This document shows, in pieces, positions 1-9,470 of a DNA stretch of 64,000 nucleotides. Source of the stretch: Bifidobacterium gallicum DSM 20093 = LMG 11596 (lineage in GTDB: Bacteria > Actinomycetota > Actinomycetes > Actinomycetales > Bifidobacteriaceae); NCBI RefSeq assembly GCF_000741205.1, contig NZ_JGYW01000003.1, forward strand, positions 1 to 64,000, read 5' to 3'. Every line of letters begins with the position of its first letter. Within the stretch, counting starts at the first letter, position 1. Made by a program: the position numbers and the translations under genes. Below the pieces are notes generated by a model. The model did not search any database and had not been told where the DNA came from. It saw nothing but the letters and a program-made list of their open reading frames with translations.

Positions 1-248
1 CCATGCTGGAGTACAAGGCCGCATGGTACGGACGCGACATCGTGGTCATCGACCGCTGGTATCCCAGCAGCCAAATCTGTTCGACCTGCGGGAAGAACAC
101 CGGCCGCAAACCGTTGAACGTCAGGGCATGGACGTGCCCGCACTGCCACACGACCCATGACAGGGACGTGAACGCCGCGAAAAACATCCTCGCCGCAGGG
201 CTTGCGGTGAACGTCTGCGGAGACCAACGCAAACACCACAACAACTAA
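1..248 (+). CDS. tnpB: TnpB RNA-guided nuclease, C-terminal part (cut by window edge)
   Basis: The reading frame enters from outside the window and ends at a TAA at 246-248, so only about 81 residues are seen. They hold the TnpB C-terminus: a four-cysteine zinc ribbon (CSTCGKN then CPHC) and a third RuvC motif, HDRDVNAAKNI, whose Asp is a predicted catalytic metal ligand. TnpB proteins of IS200/IS605 elements are RNA-guided DNA nucleases whose guide RNA is made from the 3' end of the gene and the element's right end. That right-end hairpin lies immediately downstream. The protein differs clearly from the TnpB at 32345-33634, so this is a second, unrelated element. Family call is firm; intactness cannot be judged. 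Confidence 0.85.
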   Translation, partial: MLEYKAAWYGRDIVVIDRWYPSSQICSTCGKNTGRKPLNVRAWTCPHCHTTHDRDVNAAKNILAAGLAVNVCGDQRKHHNN

Positions 249-342
249 TCACGTTGTAGTGCGAAGCGTAGTCTGTGAAACAGAAACCCTAGGCCGCGAG
301 GCCAAGGAATCCCCCGCCTCTACAGGCGGGGGAGGATGTCAA
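249..342 (+). mobile_element. Right end of IS200/IS605-type element, with probable guide-RNA scaffold
   Basis: Just after the tnpB stop is a GC-rich hairpin with arms CCCCCGCCT (311-319) and AGGCGGGGG (324-332), followed by AGGATGTCAA. The same arrangement, with AGGATTCAA, ends the complete element at 33622-33652. In IS605-type elements this sequence is both the transposition right end and the 3' part of the TnpB guide RNA, so the guide would be read from host DNA starting near 343. The exact element border is inferred. Confidence 0.7.
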
Positions 343-722
343 TTTTCTTTCACCCACCCAGTTGCCTGCACATACCAATGCGTCACTATATTTGCAATTG
401 ACTGTATGGAGTTGTGAAAAATTAATGTCCATATATGGAGCGCTCTCGCATTTTCGCGTCAATTTCGGCTAGACTGGCCATATCGCAATTTCGTTACGAG
501 CGAATAATTGTGGGGATGACTATTTACATAGCCTGCAGCATTAAGCCTCAGGGGTGGGGTTTAGCGCAGCGGGCCCCTGACATGGGGATGAATCCATAAC
601 GTAGTGGATTCTTCAGCCGGGCAATGGAAGGGATAATCCGTACTTCGGTACATTCCGGCAACTGCACATTTGACGTCAGCTGGGGAGTTGGGGTCACACA
701 ACCCGCATTGGGGGTGGGGAAC
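343..722. other. Intergenic region upstream of fibro-slime adhesin
   Basis: No gene is supported here. A promoter-like pair TTGACT (398-403), 17-bp spacer, ATTAAT (421-426) could serve the adhesin. The palindrome CCATATATGG lies just after it at 430-439. Several in-frame start codons occur from 624 on, but codons before 723 do not look like signal peptide or domain sequence. Confidence 0.4.
398..426 (+). promoter_or_regulatory. Candidate promoter for fibro-slime adhesin
   Basis: TTGACT and ATTAAT are separated by exactly 17 bp. The -35 is near consensus and the -10 is weak. It would give a leader of about 290 nt before the ATG at 723. Confidence 0.35.
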
Positions 723-3700
723 ATGGCCAAACATGGCAAGCCGAACACTATGCACTTGTTGTTCCATAGGGTACGTATGGTATGCAAAAACATTGGTATG
801 CGCACAACCCATGTGGTCGCGCTCGCGCTCGCCACGGTGCTGTGCCTGTCAACGTGCCCGGCTCGTGGTGTGGAAGTGGTAGATGATGCACCATCATCGA
901 TCACGCAATCCAGTGATGCACCCGGCACCAGCACTGCAAACAGCACGAATACCAACGCCAACGGCGCTCGCGCAGCCGACGCTGCCGCGCGAGACGCCGC
1001 CAATGGGGAACCTGACGGGGAATTCACTACGAAAACCGACACGGTGTCGCCGTCGAGTTCGGTTATCAATCTGTTTGACTATTGGGAAGTGGCCAATGGC
1101 CGCGATACCCCAACGCCAGGATGGGGCCATGTGGGCCCTGGCGGTCCAACGAACAGTGACGAAGCGATCAACGCCGGTCATGCGTTCAAGTTCGTGCGTA
1201 ATTCGGGCGATGGCAACGGTTTAGGTGAATTCAACCAATACACGAATAGCGCCAATGTGCGCCCGGGCATTGTGTCGAATCTGCTGAGCTATGGCTATCC
1301 GAAGCTGTCTGGTGAGAACGGGTTTGCGCCCGGCACTTCCGAGCAGGCCCGTAACGAATCATTGGACTATCTGTTCAATCCATTGACGAAAGTGCCTGAT
1401 GGCCGTGCCACCTATGCGAATGTCAAGAACCTGTTCTCGTATACCAAAGACGGCTATTTGAGTTACAACAGCAATAAGCACTATGCGCAGTTCGATGAAC
1501 ACACGAACTCGTTCATATTGATGAATGAGCCTGCCTCATGCTCCCAAAGTTTTGATGGGCAATTCTTCCCATTTGACGCCCCCGCAAAAATTGCAGGGCA
1601 TCGCAGTGAGGGCAACGGTTGCCAGGCTGGAGACATCAACCATTTCTTTGGTATCAACATCATTGCGCGCTTTGTGCAACGCAACGGTGGTTTCGCCGAT
1701 GCACAGCACAAACAGCGCACAACATTCAGCTTTTCTGGTGACGACGATGTGTGGGTGTTCGTTGACGATGTGCTCGTGGCCGATTTGGGTGGCTTGCATA
1801 ATGAAGCGTCCGTGGCCATCGATTTTGTGAACGGCCATATCACGGTCAACAATCGGTTCGAGGGCACGCTGAAGAGCAAATTTGAGGATGCAGGCCGTGT
1901 GCAAGGCGTCGAGTGGTCCACGACGGATCCCACGTTCGCCGATGAGACATCGCATACGCTGAAGTTCTATTACTTGGAGCGTGGCAGCGGCGAATCGAAC
2001 ATGCATATCGAATACAATCTCGTCGATATCCCCGTGACGTCGTTGTACAAAGTAGACCAGTATGGCGATCCGCTCAAAGGCGCCGTGTTCGCTACGTACC
2101 ATGGGCGTCAGGAATACGACGACAACGGTTTGCCCGTGGTGGGGTACCTCAAAGACGGTACGGACAATGATTACGTGGCATGGCCTGCTGGAGCCGTGGT
2201 GGATCAGCAGACGGGCAACGTCTATGCCGACGAGGCCCAGCAGAATCTGTTGTTCACACCCACGTACAAAGCTGTTACTGACGATTTTGGAGAAATATTA
2301 TTTGCCAATGAAAACGGAGCCCTCTCGGTAGGTGAGTTGAAGCAACTGCTGGGCGAGGAATTCGTGTTGCGTGAGCTGTATGTGCCGGACGGATACCGCA
2401 CGGTCAGTGATGATGCCGTGTTGTATTTCGCGGGTGACATGCTGCAGTCGCGTGACCCGTACGGCACGGGAGTGTGGGCGGCGCCGAGCTCGCTCGTGAC
2501 GGCCACGAACAGTTTGTATCTGATCAATGGTGACTCACAACCCACACCGCAACCGTATTACACGCTGAACAACGCGGGTGAATACGAATCGGAAGGCACG
2601 CTATTTGCCGTTGTGCTCAAGCGTAACGGCGCCGCGTGGACGGACCTGCAAGAGGGCGGCGACTGGACTCCGGTATACGGCAATGCCGATATGGGATATA
2701 AGGAAGCATCTCAAAAGGGCGTGTCGGGTGCCGTGGAAACGGTCAAATATATGACTGGCATGATGGACGGCGTGAGGCGTGGCTACCCGGAGTTCACGGC
2801 GCGTGCCAACGGCATGCAGGGATTGTTCTCGAATCTGCCGGGCTTTACGACGCAGTACTACTCGTATGTCGAGGAAGCCTATTTTGGCGGCGACTCGGGC
2901 AAAATCGCGGATATTCTGCAGGTGTGCGCAACCAGTGGCGGCACACAGCCCCTGGCCTCCTGCCAAGAGGCCATTAATCAAGGTGTGACGCGCGAGCAGC
3001 TTGAAGCGCTCGATTCAATTGAGTATTACGTCGGCTATTTCTGGACGGAGGAACACGATATTGCAAGCGCTAAGGAAGAGAACACTTGGCGCGTGCATTC
3101 ACACCGCAACTCGGTGGAGGGGCTGAAGGACGACGAATTCATGGGGTTCGACGTCAAATGGGGATCCACAATCAAGGTGCCGAACGTTGAAAACCGCCTG
3201 ATTGTGCAGAACCATGTGTACCGCGAGATGCCGCGCCGCACCGATGGTGTGGATGACAACGATGCCTATAACGGCTCATGGTTCGCGATGTATCATGTGG
3301 GCGAAACGCCTGTCCAAGACGAAGGTTCGTCGCCGGTCATGTATTACTTGGGCAACTCTACGGACGGCTCGCAAACGAACGTGCCGATCTACTTGAATCC
3401 TGATCCCAAGCGCGACGGCCTGCTGACCGATGCCGCATGGATTGTGGATCGGCAAACAGGGCAGCGCGTCGGGAACATTGGCACGTATCTGATTGACCAG
3501 AGCGTGCAATCGGCTGATAGCACGCAGAACCCGCAGGCTGGAGACATCACGGTGACAATCGGTGACGCTACATACACGATTCCTGTGGCCAGGAACGCTG
3601 AAGGGCAACGCTGCCTGAAACACACGCTGCCGGCGTCCGATCAGGAAAACCCGATCAAAGACGATGGCGCGCTGTATTTCTCGAAACTGCTGACAGGCAC

Positions 3701-5330
3701 ATATGTGGTGCGTCAAATCACAGCACCCGTGAACCCGGATGGTGAGAAATACGCGATCAACATTGCCGAATCCAAAGTGGCCGTGGATTCCACAGCAATC
3801 TATGCAAACGCGGGTGGCGACCGTAACGGCGTGCTCGTGGGTAACGGCGTGGGCTACCTGGCCAAAACGCTGAACATGTTCGCATCCAACGACGCGATTG
3901 ACGAAACATTGCGTTGGGTGGCTTCCTGCTTGCGTGTCAACGACGCGCAAACATTCAGCAAGTTCGCGCAATTCCTGGCCTCGTCCGACGAGTTCGGAGA
4001 GGCTCCCTGGGGCAAGCGCAGCGAGAATACGAGCCACACGGCCATCTCCTCCGACTCCACGACCACGCTGCATGAAGCGATGGTGACGTATTTGCAGTTC
4101 GCCCCTGACGCGGCCACCACGTTTTTCGACTACCAGCCGAACCCAAACCAGTCGGGCAACGGACGTTTTCAAACCACGGGTCCGTATGTGATGCAGCAGA
4201 TGGCCTCAATTGACGGCGACCTGTTTGCTCGCGAAGCGCGTGATGGTGAATCCTCACCTGATGGTGATGCGGTGCCTGGTGCCGGCCAAGGCAATGCCGG
4301 CAATGCCAACGATTCATTGCCCACCATGGGGGACGGTGAGGGCAAGATGCGCCTGTACACCGATGAAGGCTGGAGCAAGATCGACATCTACCAGGACTAT
4401 GGCTTTGGTTTAATGGAATCGCAGCGACAGCAGGCAAACGGTTCGCATGTCACGTATGCAAGCCTGTGGAACCGTGAAATCACGGGCTTGTTCTCGAACT
4501 CCACGTTCGTGGACTACTACAACTCACCCACGGCAGGCCCCGCCATCGTCAAAGTGAAGGCTGAGACGGAGCAGTGGGACAATGTTCCCGCCAATCCCAA
4601 CGACCCTGACAATACTGACACGGTCCGAAAATTCGTGGACTACGAGACCAAACTGTCGGGCGCGAAGTTCAACATCCAACGCAAGTTCGACGACAGCTAC
4701 CGTTATCTGACGCGCTCGTGCCCCGCTGAGCCAGAAGCTGATCCGGACCCGCAGCCTGAACCGTCAGACGACCGGTGCACCTACGACTGGGCGCCATCCG
4801 AGTCTGATTCCGACCAGGCCTACCTCTTCACATCTGATGAAGTCGGCGTGGTCTGGCAGAACATCCCGCTCGTGCCTTATGCGAACGGTGTCAATGTGCA
4901 GTACCGTCTCGAAGAGGTGACGCCGCCCACGGGTTACAAGGCACTGCGCTCGACAATCGACTTTGAACTCTACAACGTGCAAAACAGCGAGACGGGCGCT
5001 CAAGACGGTTCCGTCACGATGATCCGCTTCTCTGATGCCCCTGAGGCCGACAAGCTGACTGCACAGGTGAAGGATCCGGAAACCAACGAAACCAAGACCG
5101 TAGTCGCCGCGCGCATCGCTCCCGGCGGTATGACGATGTACGTGGGCAACTACCCGGACCCCAACCCACAGCCCGATCCTGATCCTGATCCCGCTCCCGG
5201 CGTCATGCTGCCGAACGCAGGCGCCACATTCATCTGGCGCACCGTGGCCGTGGGCCTCGTATTGACGGTCATCGCGCTCGCAATGTTGCGACGCGCCTTG
5301 CAGGAGGGTGGCAATTCGAGCGATTACTGA
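723..5330 (+). CDS. Sortase-anchored surface adhesin with fibro-slime and SpaA-like domains
   Basis: A very large exported wall protein of about 1535 residues, probably binding a host or glycan ligand. Near the N-terminus is a hydrophobic signal segment (HVVALALATVLCLSTCPARG). Around residues 340-365 is the fibro-slime signature DDDVWVFVDDVLVADLGG, a lectin-like fold also found in slime-mould and bacterial surface proteins. Near the C-terminus lies a SpaA/Cna-B-like segment with EEVTPPTGYKA, then a Pro/Asp spacer, the sorting signal LPNAG, a membrane helix and a short charged tail. LPNAG is a variant of LPXTG. The start is uncertain: 723 follows GGGGTGGGGA, but ATGs at 624, 777 and 798 share the frame. 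A strong terminator follows, so it is a single-gene unit; any sortase must come from elsewhere, for example the class C sortase at 16575. Confidence 0.8.
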   Translation: MAKHGKPNTMHLLFHRVRMVCKNIGMRTTHVVALALATVLCLSTCPARGVEVVDDAPSSITQSSDAPGTSTANSTNTNANGARAADAAARDAANGEPDGEFTTKTDTVSPSSSVINLFDYWEVANGRDTPTPGWGHVGPGGPTNSDEAINAGHAFKFVRNSGDGNGLGEFNQYTNSANVRPGIVSNLLSYGYPKLSGENGFAPGTSEQARNESLDYLFNPLTKVPDGRATYANVKNLFSYTKDGYLSYNSNKHYAQFDEHTNSFILMNEPASCSQSFDGQFFPFDAPAKIAGHRSEGNGCQAGDINHFFGINIIARFVQRNGGFADAQHKQRTTFSFSGDDDVWVFVDDVLVADLGGLHNEASVAIDFVNGHITVNNRFEGTLKSKFEDAGRVQGVEWSTTDPTFADETSHTLKFYYLERGSGESNMHIEYNLVDIPVTSLYKVDQYGDPLKGAVFATYHGRQEYDDNGLPVVGYLKDGTDNDYVAWPAGAVVDQQTGNVYADEAQQNLLFTPTYKAVTDDFGEILFANENGALSVGELKQLLGEEFVLRELYVPDGYRTVSDDAVLYFAGDMLQSRDPYGTGVWAAPSSLVTATNSLYLINGDSQPTPQPYYTLNNAGEYESEGTLFAVVLKRNGAAWTDLQEGGDWTPVYGNADMGYKEASQKGVSGAVETVKYMTGMMDGVRRGYPEFTARANGMQGLFSNLPGFTTQYYSYVEEAYFGGDSGKIADILQVCATSGGTQPLASCQEAINQGVTREQLEALDSIEYYVGYFWTEEHDIASAKEENTWRVHSHRNSVEGLKDDEFMGFDVKWGSTIKVPNVENRLIVQNHVYREMPRRTDGVDDNDAYNGSWFAMYHVGETPVQDEGSSPVMYYLGNSTDGSQTNVPIYLNPDPKRDGLLTDAAWIVDRQTGQRVGNIGTYLIDQSVQSADSTQNPQAGDITVTIGDATYTIPVARNAEGQRCLKHTLPASDQENPIKDDGALYFSKLLTGTYVVRQITAPVNPDGEKYAINIAESKVAVDSTAIYANAGGDRNGVLVGNGVGYLAKTLNMFASNDAIDETLRWVASCLRVNDAQTFSKFAQFLASSDEFGEAPWGKRSENTSHTAISSDSTTTLHEAMVTYLQFAPDAATTFFDYQPNPNQSGNGRFQTTGPYVMQQMASIDGDLFAREARDGESSPDGDAVPGAGQGNAGNANDSLPTMGDGEGKMRLYTDEGWSKIDIYQDYGFGLMESQRQQANGSHVTYASLWNREITGLFSNSTFVDYYNSPTAGPAIVKVKAETEQWDNVPANPNDPDNTDTVRKFVDYETKLSGAKFNIQRKFDDSYRYLTRSCPAEPEADPDPQPEPSDDRCTYDWAPSESDSDQAYLFTSDEVGVVWQNIPLVPYANGVNVQYRLEEVTPPTGYKALRSTIDFELYNVQNSETGAQDGSVTMIRFSDAPEADKLTAQVKDPETNETKTVVAARIAPGGMTMYVGNYPDPNPQPDPDPDPAPGVMLPNAGATFIWRTVAVGLVLTVIALAMLRRALQEGGNSSDY

Positions 5331-5439
5331 CTAGACTGCATTGCGTCTGTGTTAATGCGGGTGACCGCACGCACAGGTTCACGGCAGCAGTCTCGCAGTA
5401 GGCGACTAACAACAGACGTACCATGAATATCCCCATCAC

Positions 5440-5491
5440 GGAACGCTTCCGGTTCTTCTTCCCCTATCTTGCCGGAAGCGTTCCTTTTCTT
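5440..5491 (+). terminator. Rho-independent terminator after adhesin gene
   Basis: Perfect 13-bp arms GGAACGCTTCCGG (5440-5452) and CCGGAAGCGTTCC (5472-5484), followed by TTTTCTT. Confidence 0.85.
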
Positions 5492-5881
5492 ATGCGCCTT
5501 CCTATGCGGCCTGTCTGCAGCGTCTCGCACCCCCCTCACATCCCCTCTTCTCACCTCAATCACGCTCTGACTCAATTTCCCACGCAATCACGAGAAAAAA
5601 CGCTTGGCCAATGTCGCTGTAATGTCGCCGCGCACAGGCAAGATAGACGGCAGCGGCGCTGCAAAGCCGCTGCCCATCCGGAGGCGTCGATCCCCTCGCG
5701 GCAGAGCACTCAGGTTCAGTGACGAGGCTCTCCCGAGCGCCGGTGTCCGCTTCCGCATGATGATGACTTTTGGATTGCCTCCAACGTGCATCCTCCACGA
5801 TGCGGCCACGGTGAGAGCGTGGCGTGAGACCGTTGGGGCCAGGACGTTGCGGCATGATTGCAGCATGCCGTGAGGAGCATT
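5492..5881. other. Intergenic region before rne
   Basis: About 390 bp without a supported gene. It must hold the rne promoter and leader, but I see no clear -35/-10 pair. Short open frames here lack a good ribosome binding site and recognisable sequence. Confidence 0.4.
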
Positions 5882-8770
5882 GTGCCCGCTACATCAGAAC
5901 ATGGCTTCGATCACACCGACGCCGACCAGCCCACTTCCGTGACGACCTCTTCTTCCGATACTTCCGCTTCTTCCGCTTCTTCGGCCAACACAGCTGACTT
6001 TGACGGTTCCGCTGCGACTGCGGCCACGTCGTCGGCCACTTCCACGCCGCGCCGCCGCCGCACAGGCCGCCGCGTGGTACGTGGTGCCGGAGCTGCCGGC
6101 GCCCAACTGCAGCTCAAGGTTGAAGACCATGCACTGCTCGATCCGCCGAGCCCGGCTCCCGCGTTTGAGCAAACGGCCGATCAGCCCGCGCCTCCAGCCC
6201 CGCCCGCCACTGCGGACCGTAGCGATGAGCAGGAATCCCAGCCGCGCCGCCGCACGCGCCGCCGTTCCGCAGCGCGTGAGCATGAGCAGACGTTCCGTGA
6301 GCCGCCAACTGCGCCGCGCCGCGCCGCATCCCAGTCCGATGATGCCGTGCCCGACCTTGCACTCGACGTGCTCGATTCGCTGCCTGCCATGCCGCGTGCG
6401 GCCCGTGGCATGACTTCACTGCTGTTCCAGGAGCCGGTGCTGCCCGCACAGCACTCGCGTTCGCACGAGGACCGTTCCGAAAGTGCATCAGAGCATCATG
6501 ATGATTTCCGCGAACCCACACGTAGCTCCTCACGCCACCGTCGCCTGAACGCTCAGGAACGGCGCGCCGCCGCCGAAGTCGAGCAAATTGAGGAAGATCT
6601 CGAACTCGACGACATCACGTATTCGCCAATCGACGACGACACGGTCGATCAGCCGCGCCCTTCACGCCGCCGCCGTCGCGGCCAGTCATCGCGTGCCGAC
6701 CGTGAAACGCAAGACAATGGTGAATCTGCTGCGCATGAGCATGCCCGCGACGAGCGTGGCCGCGCAGACCGTGAGCGTGAAGAGGAAGAGGAGGCGCGCA
6801 GCACTACGCGTCGCCGTCGCCGCCGTTCGAGCGCTGCGGCACAATCCGATGAGGACCAGGTGCAATCCGCCACTGCGGAAGACGACGAGGAGCAGCCGAC
6901 CACGCGCCGTCGCCGCCGTCGCAACCGCCAGCAGGATGCCGATGATGCTGCCAATGAGCAGACCAAAGACACTGCGGCAGACGATGAGACCGATAACGCG
7001 GACCGTGCCCGGTCCTCAGATGATGAGGACGAAGGCGCCACGGTCACGCGTCGCCGCCGTCGCCGCCGGTCAAGTTCCAAGAACGCTGAAGACGAGCAGA
7101 CCACCACGCGGCGCTCGCGCAAGCAGCAATATATGGACGAAATCACCGATGTGGAAGGTTCCACGAGGCTTGAGGCCAAGAAGCAGCGCCGCCGTGACAA
7201 CCGTCGTGAGCGCAACCGCCAGAACCAGCTGCTCGAGCAGGACTTCCTGGCACGCCGCGAAAACGTGGACCGTCTGATGGTCGTGCGCCAGCGTGGCCGC
7301 CATACGCAGATCTCGGTGATTGAAGACAATATTTTGGTGGAGCATTATGTCTCCGATATCCAGGAAGTGGCCACGGTAGGCAACATCTACTTGGGCCGCG
7401 TGCAGAATGTGCTGCCAAGCATGGAAGCCGCATTCGTCGACATTGGCCAGGCGCGCAACGGCGTGCTCTATGCGGGCGAGGTGAACTGGGACACAACGCG
7501 TCTTGAAGGCCAGCCGCGCCGCATTGAACATGCGTTCCGTTCAGGCGACCCAGTGCTCGTGCAGGTCACGAAAGACCCGATCGGCCACAAGGGCGCACGT
7601 TTGACGAGCCAGGTCACATTGGCCGGCCGTTTCCTTGTGCTCGTGCCGTCGGGCGGCATGACGGGCGTGAGCCGCAAGCTCAGCGAACATGAACGTTCCA
7701 GGCTCAAGTCAATTGTGGCGAAGGTCGCTCCGAAAGACATGGGCGTAATCATCCGTACTGCTGCTGAAGGCGCTTCGGAAGAAGCAATCACGAAGGATCT
7801 TGAAAACCTGATGCACCAGTGGGAACACATCACAGCCAAGCGTGAGGAGTTCCGCAACGGCAAGCGTCCCAAGCTGCTGCAAGGCGAGCCTGATGTGGCG
7901 ATCCGCGTGGTGCGTGACATTTTCAACGACGACTTCTCAAAGCTGATTGTGGAAGGCGAAACCGTCTACGAGCGTATTGCCGAGTATTTGGACACAATGG
8001 CACCTGACTTGAAGGCCAAGCTGGAGCAGTGGGATCCTGCCGAGCACCAGGGCAAGGATGTGTTCGACAAATGGCAGATTGACTCGCAGCTGCGCAAGGG
8101 CATGGAACGTCAAGTGTATCTGCCGAGCGGCGGCTCGATTGTGATTGACCGTACCGAAGCTATGACGACGATTGACGTGAACACAGGCCGTTTTATTGGT
8201 AAGGGCCGTTCGCTTGAGGAAACCGTCACGGCCTGCAACCTTGAAGCGGCCGAAGAAATCGCGCGTCAGCTGCGTCTGCGCGATATTGGCGGCATGGTCA
8301 TGATTGATTTTGTGGACATGGTCATGCCGGCCAACCGAGATTTGGTGTTGCGCCGATTGCTTGAATGCTTGGCACGTGACCGCACGAAGCATCAGGTGGC
8401 CGAGGTCACGAGCCTGGGTCTCGTGCAGATGACGCGCAAGCGCATCGGCCAGGGCTTGGTTGAGGCGTTCTCCGAGGAATGCCCGACGTGTAAGGGTCGT
8501 GGGTTCATTGTGCATGACGAGCCGACGGTTTCAGCCGACTTTGAAGATCCATATGCGTTGAAGGGCGGCGATCCGTTCATCAAGACGAACAAGCATGGCC
8601 AGGGCACGGCCGTACATGCTCCCAAGGGATCGAGTGAATCGGTCAAAGCCAAGCTGGCCCAGATTGCGGCGGCGGCAGTGGCCGCGAACAGCGATGCCGA
8701 GGAAGCCGAGGACGCGATGGATGAAGCGGAGCAGGCCGAAGTCACGATTGAAAGCATCGAAGAAAACTAA
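5882..8770 (+). CDS. rne: Ribonuclease E/G
   Basis: An endoribonuclease that cuts single-stranded AU-rich RNA in mRNA decay and rRNA/tRNA maturation. The first 450 or so residues are disordered and low-complexity, with repeated RRRRRR blocks separated by acidic stretches, as in actinobacterial RNase E with its scaffold part at the N-terminus. The catalytic half follows: an S1-like domain (YLGRVQNVLPSMEAAFVDIG), the nuclease region TTIDVNTGRF and GGMVMIDFVDM with the metal-binding aspartates, and the zinc-link CPTCKGRG. The start is taken as GTG 5882, four bases after GAGGAG; an in-frame TTG at 5858 is less likely. In actinobacteria rne usually sits beside rplU-rpmA, but here they are 15.5 kb apart. 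Family assignment is firm. Confidence 0.95.
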   Translation: MPATSEHGFDHTDADQPTSVTTSSSDTSASSASSANTADFDGSAATAATSSATSTPRRRRTGRRVVRGAGAAGAQLQLKVEDHALLDPPSPAPAFEQTADQPAPPAPPATADRSDEQESQPRRRTRRRSAAREHEQTFREPPTAPRRAASQSDDAVPDLALDVLDSLPAMPRAARGMTSLLFQEPVLPAQHSRSHEDRSESASEHHDDFREPTRSSSRHRRLNAQERRAAAEVEQIEEDLELDDITYSPIDDDTVDQPRPSRRRRRGQSSRADRETQDNGESAAHEHARDERGRADREREEEEEARSTTRRRRRRSSAAAQSDEDQVQSATAEDDEEQPTTRRRRRRNRQQDADDAANEQTKDTAADDETDNADRARSSDDEDEGATVTRRRRRRRSSSKNAEDEQTTTRRSRKQQYMDEITDVEGSTRLEAKKQRRRDNRRERNRQNQLLEQDFLARRENVDRLMVVRQRGRHTQISVIEDNILVEHYVSDIQEVATVGNIYLGRVQNVLPSMEAAFVDIGQARNGVLYAGEVNWDTTRLEGQPRRIEHAFRSGDPVLVQVTKDPIGHKGARLTSQVTLAGRFLVLVPSGGMTGVSRKLSEHERSRLKSIVAKVAPKDMGVIIRTAAEGASEEAITKDLENLMHQWEHITAKREEFRNGKRPKLLQGEPDVAIRVVRDIFNDDFSKLIVEGETVYERIAEYLDTMAPDLKAKLEQWDPAEHQGKDVFDKWQIDSQLRKGMERQVYLPSGGSIVIDRTEAMTTIDVNTGRFIGKGRSLEETVTACNLEAAEEIARQLRLRDIGGMVMIDFVDMVMPANRDLVLRRLLECLARDRTKHQVAEVTSLGLVQMTRKRIGQGLVEAFSEECPTCKGRGFIVHDEPTVSADFEDPYALKGGDPFIKTNKHGQGTAVHAPKGSSESVKAKLAQIAAAAVAANSDAEEAEDAMDEAEQAEVTIESIEEN

Positions 8771-8772
8771 AC

Positions 8773-8784
8773 GCAAACGTTTGC
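8773..8784. promoter_or_regulatory. Orphan LacI-type operator palindrome
   Basis: GCAAACGTTTGC is a perfect 12-bp palindrome matching the operators around the sugar genes at 42-54 kb, but it lies three bases after the rne stop and far from any sugar gene. Confidence 0.5.
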
Positions 8785-8802
8785 ACTAGGCTATAACGAG
8801 AA

Positions 8803-8845
8803 AGCCGGCAGCGGGTTGAACTGACAACCTGCTGCCGGCTTTTTC
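8803..8845 (+). terminator. Rho-independent terminator after rne
   Basis: Arms AGCCGGCAGCGGGTTG and CAACCTGCTGCCGGCT form a long GC-rich stem followed by TTTTTCG. Confidence 0.9.
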
Positions 8846-9305
8846 GTATGCTGTCCAGCATGCGGAACCGCAATATGATGGCTGTTTCATCGACAATCCC
8901 AATCAAATCAACATGTTGCGTTCGAGTGTGTAGGTAGAGAGGTGCGATTGTGCACAATATGTGCAATATTTTCACGATTCGCGGGAATGTGGGGCGCAGC
9001 GCGTCTGTTAAGTAGGGCAGATAGGCGCGAAGGTGCGTGATCGCAGTACATGTTGGGGTTCCTCTTGGTCGAGCAAATAGGGGGAAGTCCTGTGAAAGTC
9101 CTTCGCCGCAACAATCCAAATCGCTAGAATGGGTGGCATTAACTGTTCGCCAGTAGTAAAATCGTTCCCAGATTGTTCGCTGAGGAATGAATAGCGGGGG
9201 TTGCATGCTCCCGAGTGCCTTGATCGCGCAGGGAAGCGTTCTGTTGGCAAAGACCGTGCGAACGGTTGCAGAGAGAGCACTGCACTACCAAGGAGAGGTA
9301 ACGCA
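8846..9305. other. Intergenic region upstream of pilus locus
   Basis: No gene supported. It separates the housekeeping gene rne from the pilus locus and should contain the promoter of the adhesin at 9471, but no convincing -35/-10 pair was found. Confidence 0.35.
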
Positions 9306-9404
9306 ATGTCTAGAAGGGCAACGTGGCTGAGCCGCAAGGTGAAGTCAGCATTGCTGCGTGAACGTGACGGCAGGCAAGGAAGTCCTGCCGTCACTTCTGC
9401 ATGA
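9306..9404 (+). CDS. Possible 32-residue leader peptide upstream of pilus adhesin
   Basis: A short frame starts at ATG 9306 after a strong ribosome binding sequence AAGGAGAGGT and ends at TGA. The product is basic (MSRRATWLSRKVKSALLRER...), with six arginines and two lysines in the first 20 residues. Its 3' half overlaps an 11-bp perfect stem (9364-9394), and it ends 66 bp before the adhesin start. That layout suggests a translated leader controlling downstream expression. It matches no family I recognise; its reality rests only on the ribosome binding site and position. Confidence 0.35.
   Translation: MSRRATWLSRKVKSALLRERDGRQGSPAVTSA
9364..9394 (+). promoter_or_regulatory. Leader stem-loop before pilus adhesin gene
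   Basis: Perfect arms GTGACGGCAGG (9364-9374) and CCTGCCGTCAC (9384-9394) with a 9-base loop, inside the end of the short leader frame. No T-run follows, so it may control translation or processing rather than terminate. Confidence 0.5.
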
Positions 9405-9470
9405 CTGCGTGATGAACACTCGCAGCAATCCAATTCAACACACAACACCATGGTTTCGAGGGGAGACCGA

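Noticed and set aside
3276-4172. A 298-codon minus-strand frame inside the fibro-slime adhesin gene
   Set aside because: It lies opposite a convincing surface-protein gene and has no recognisable domain; typical antisense shadow in high-GC DNA.
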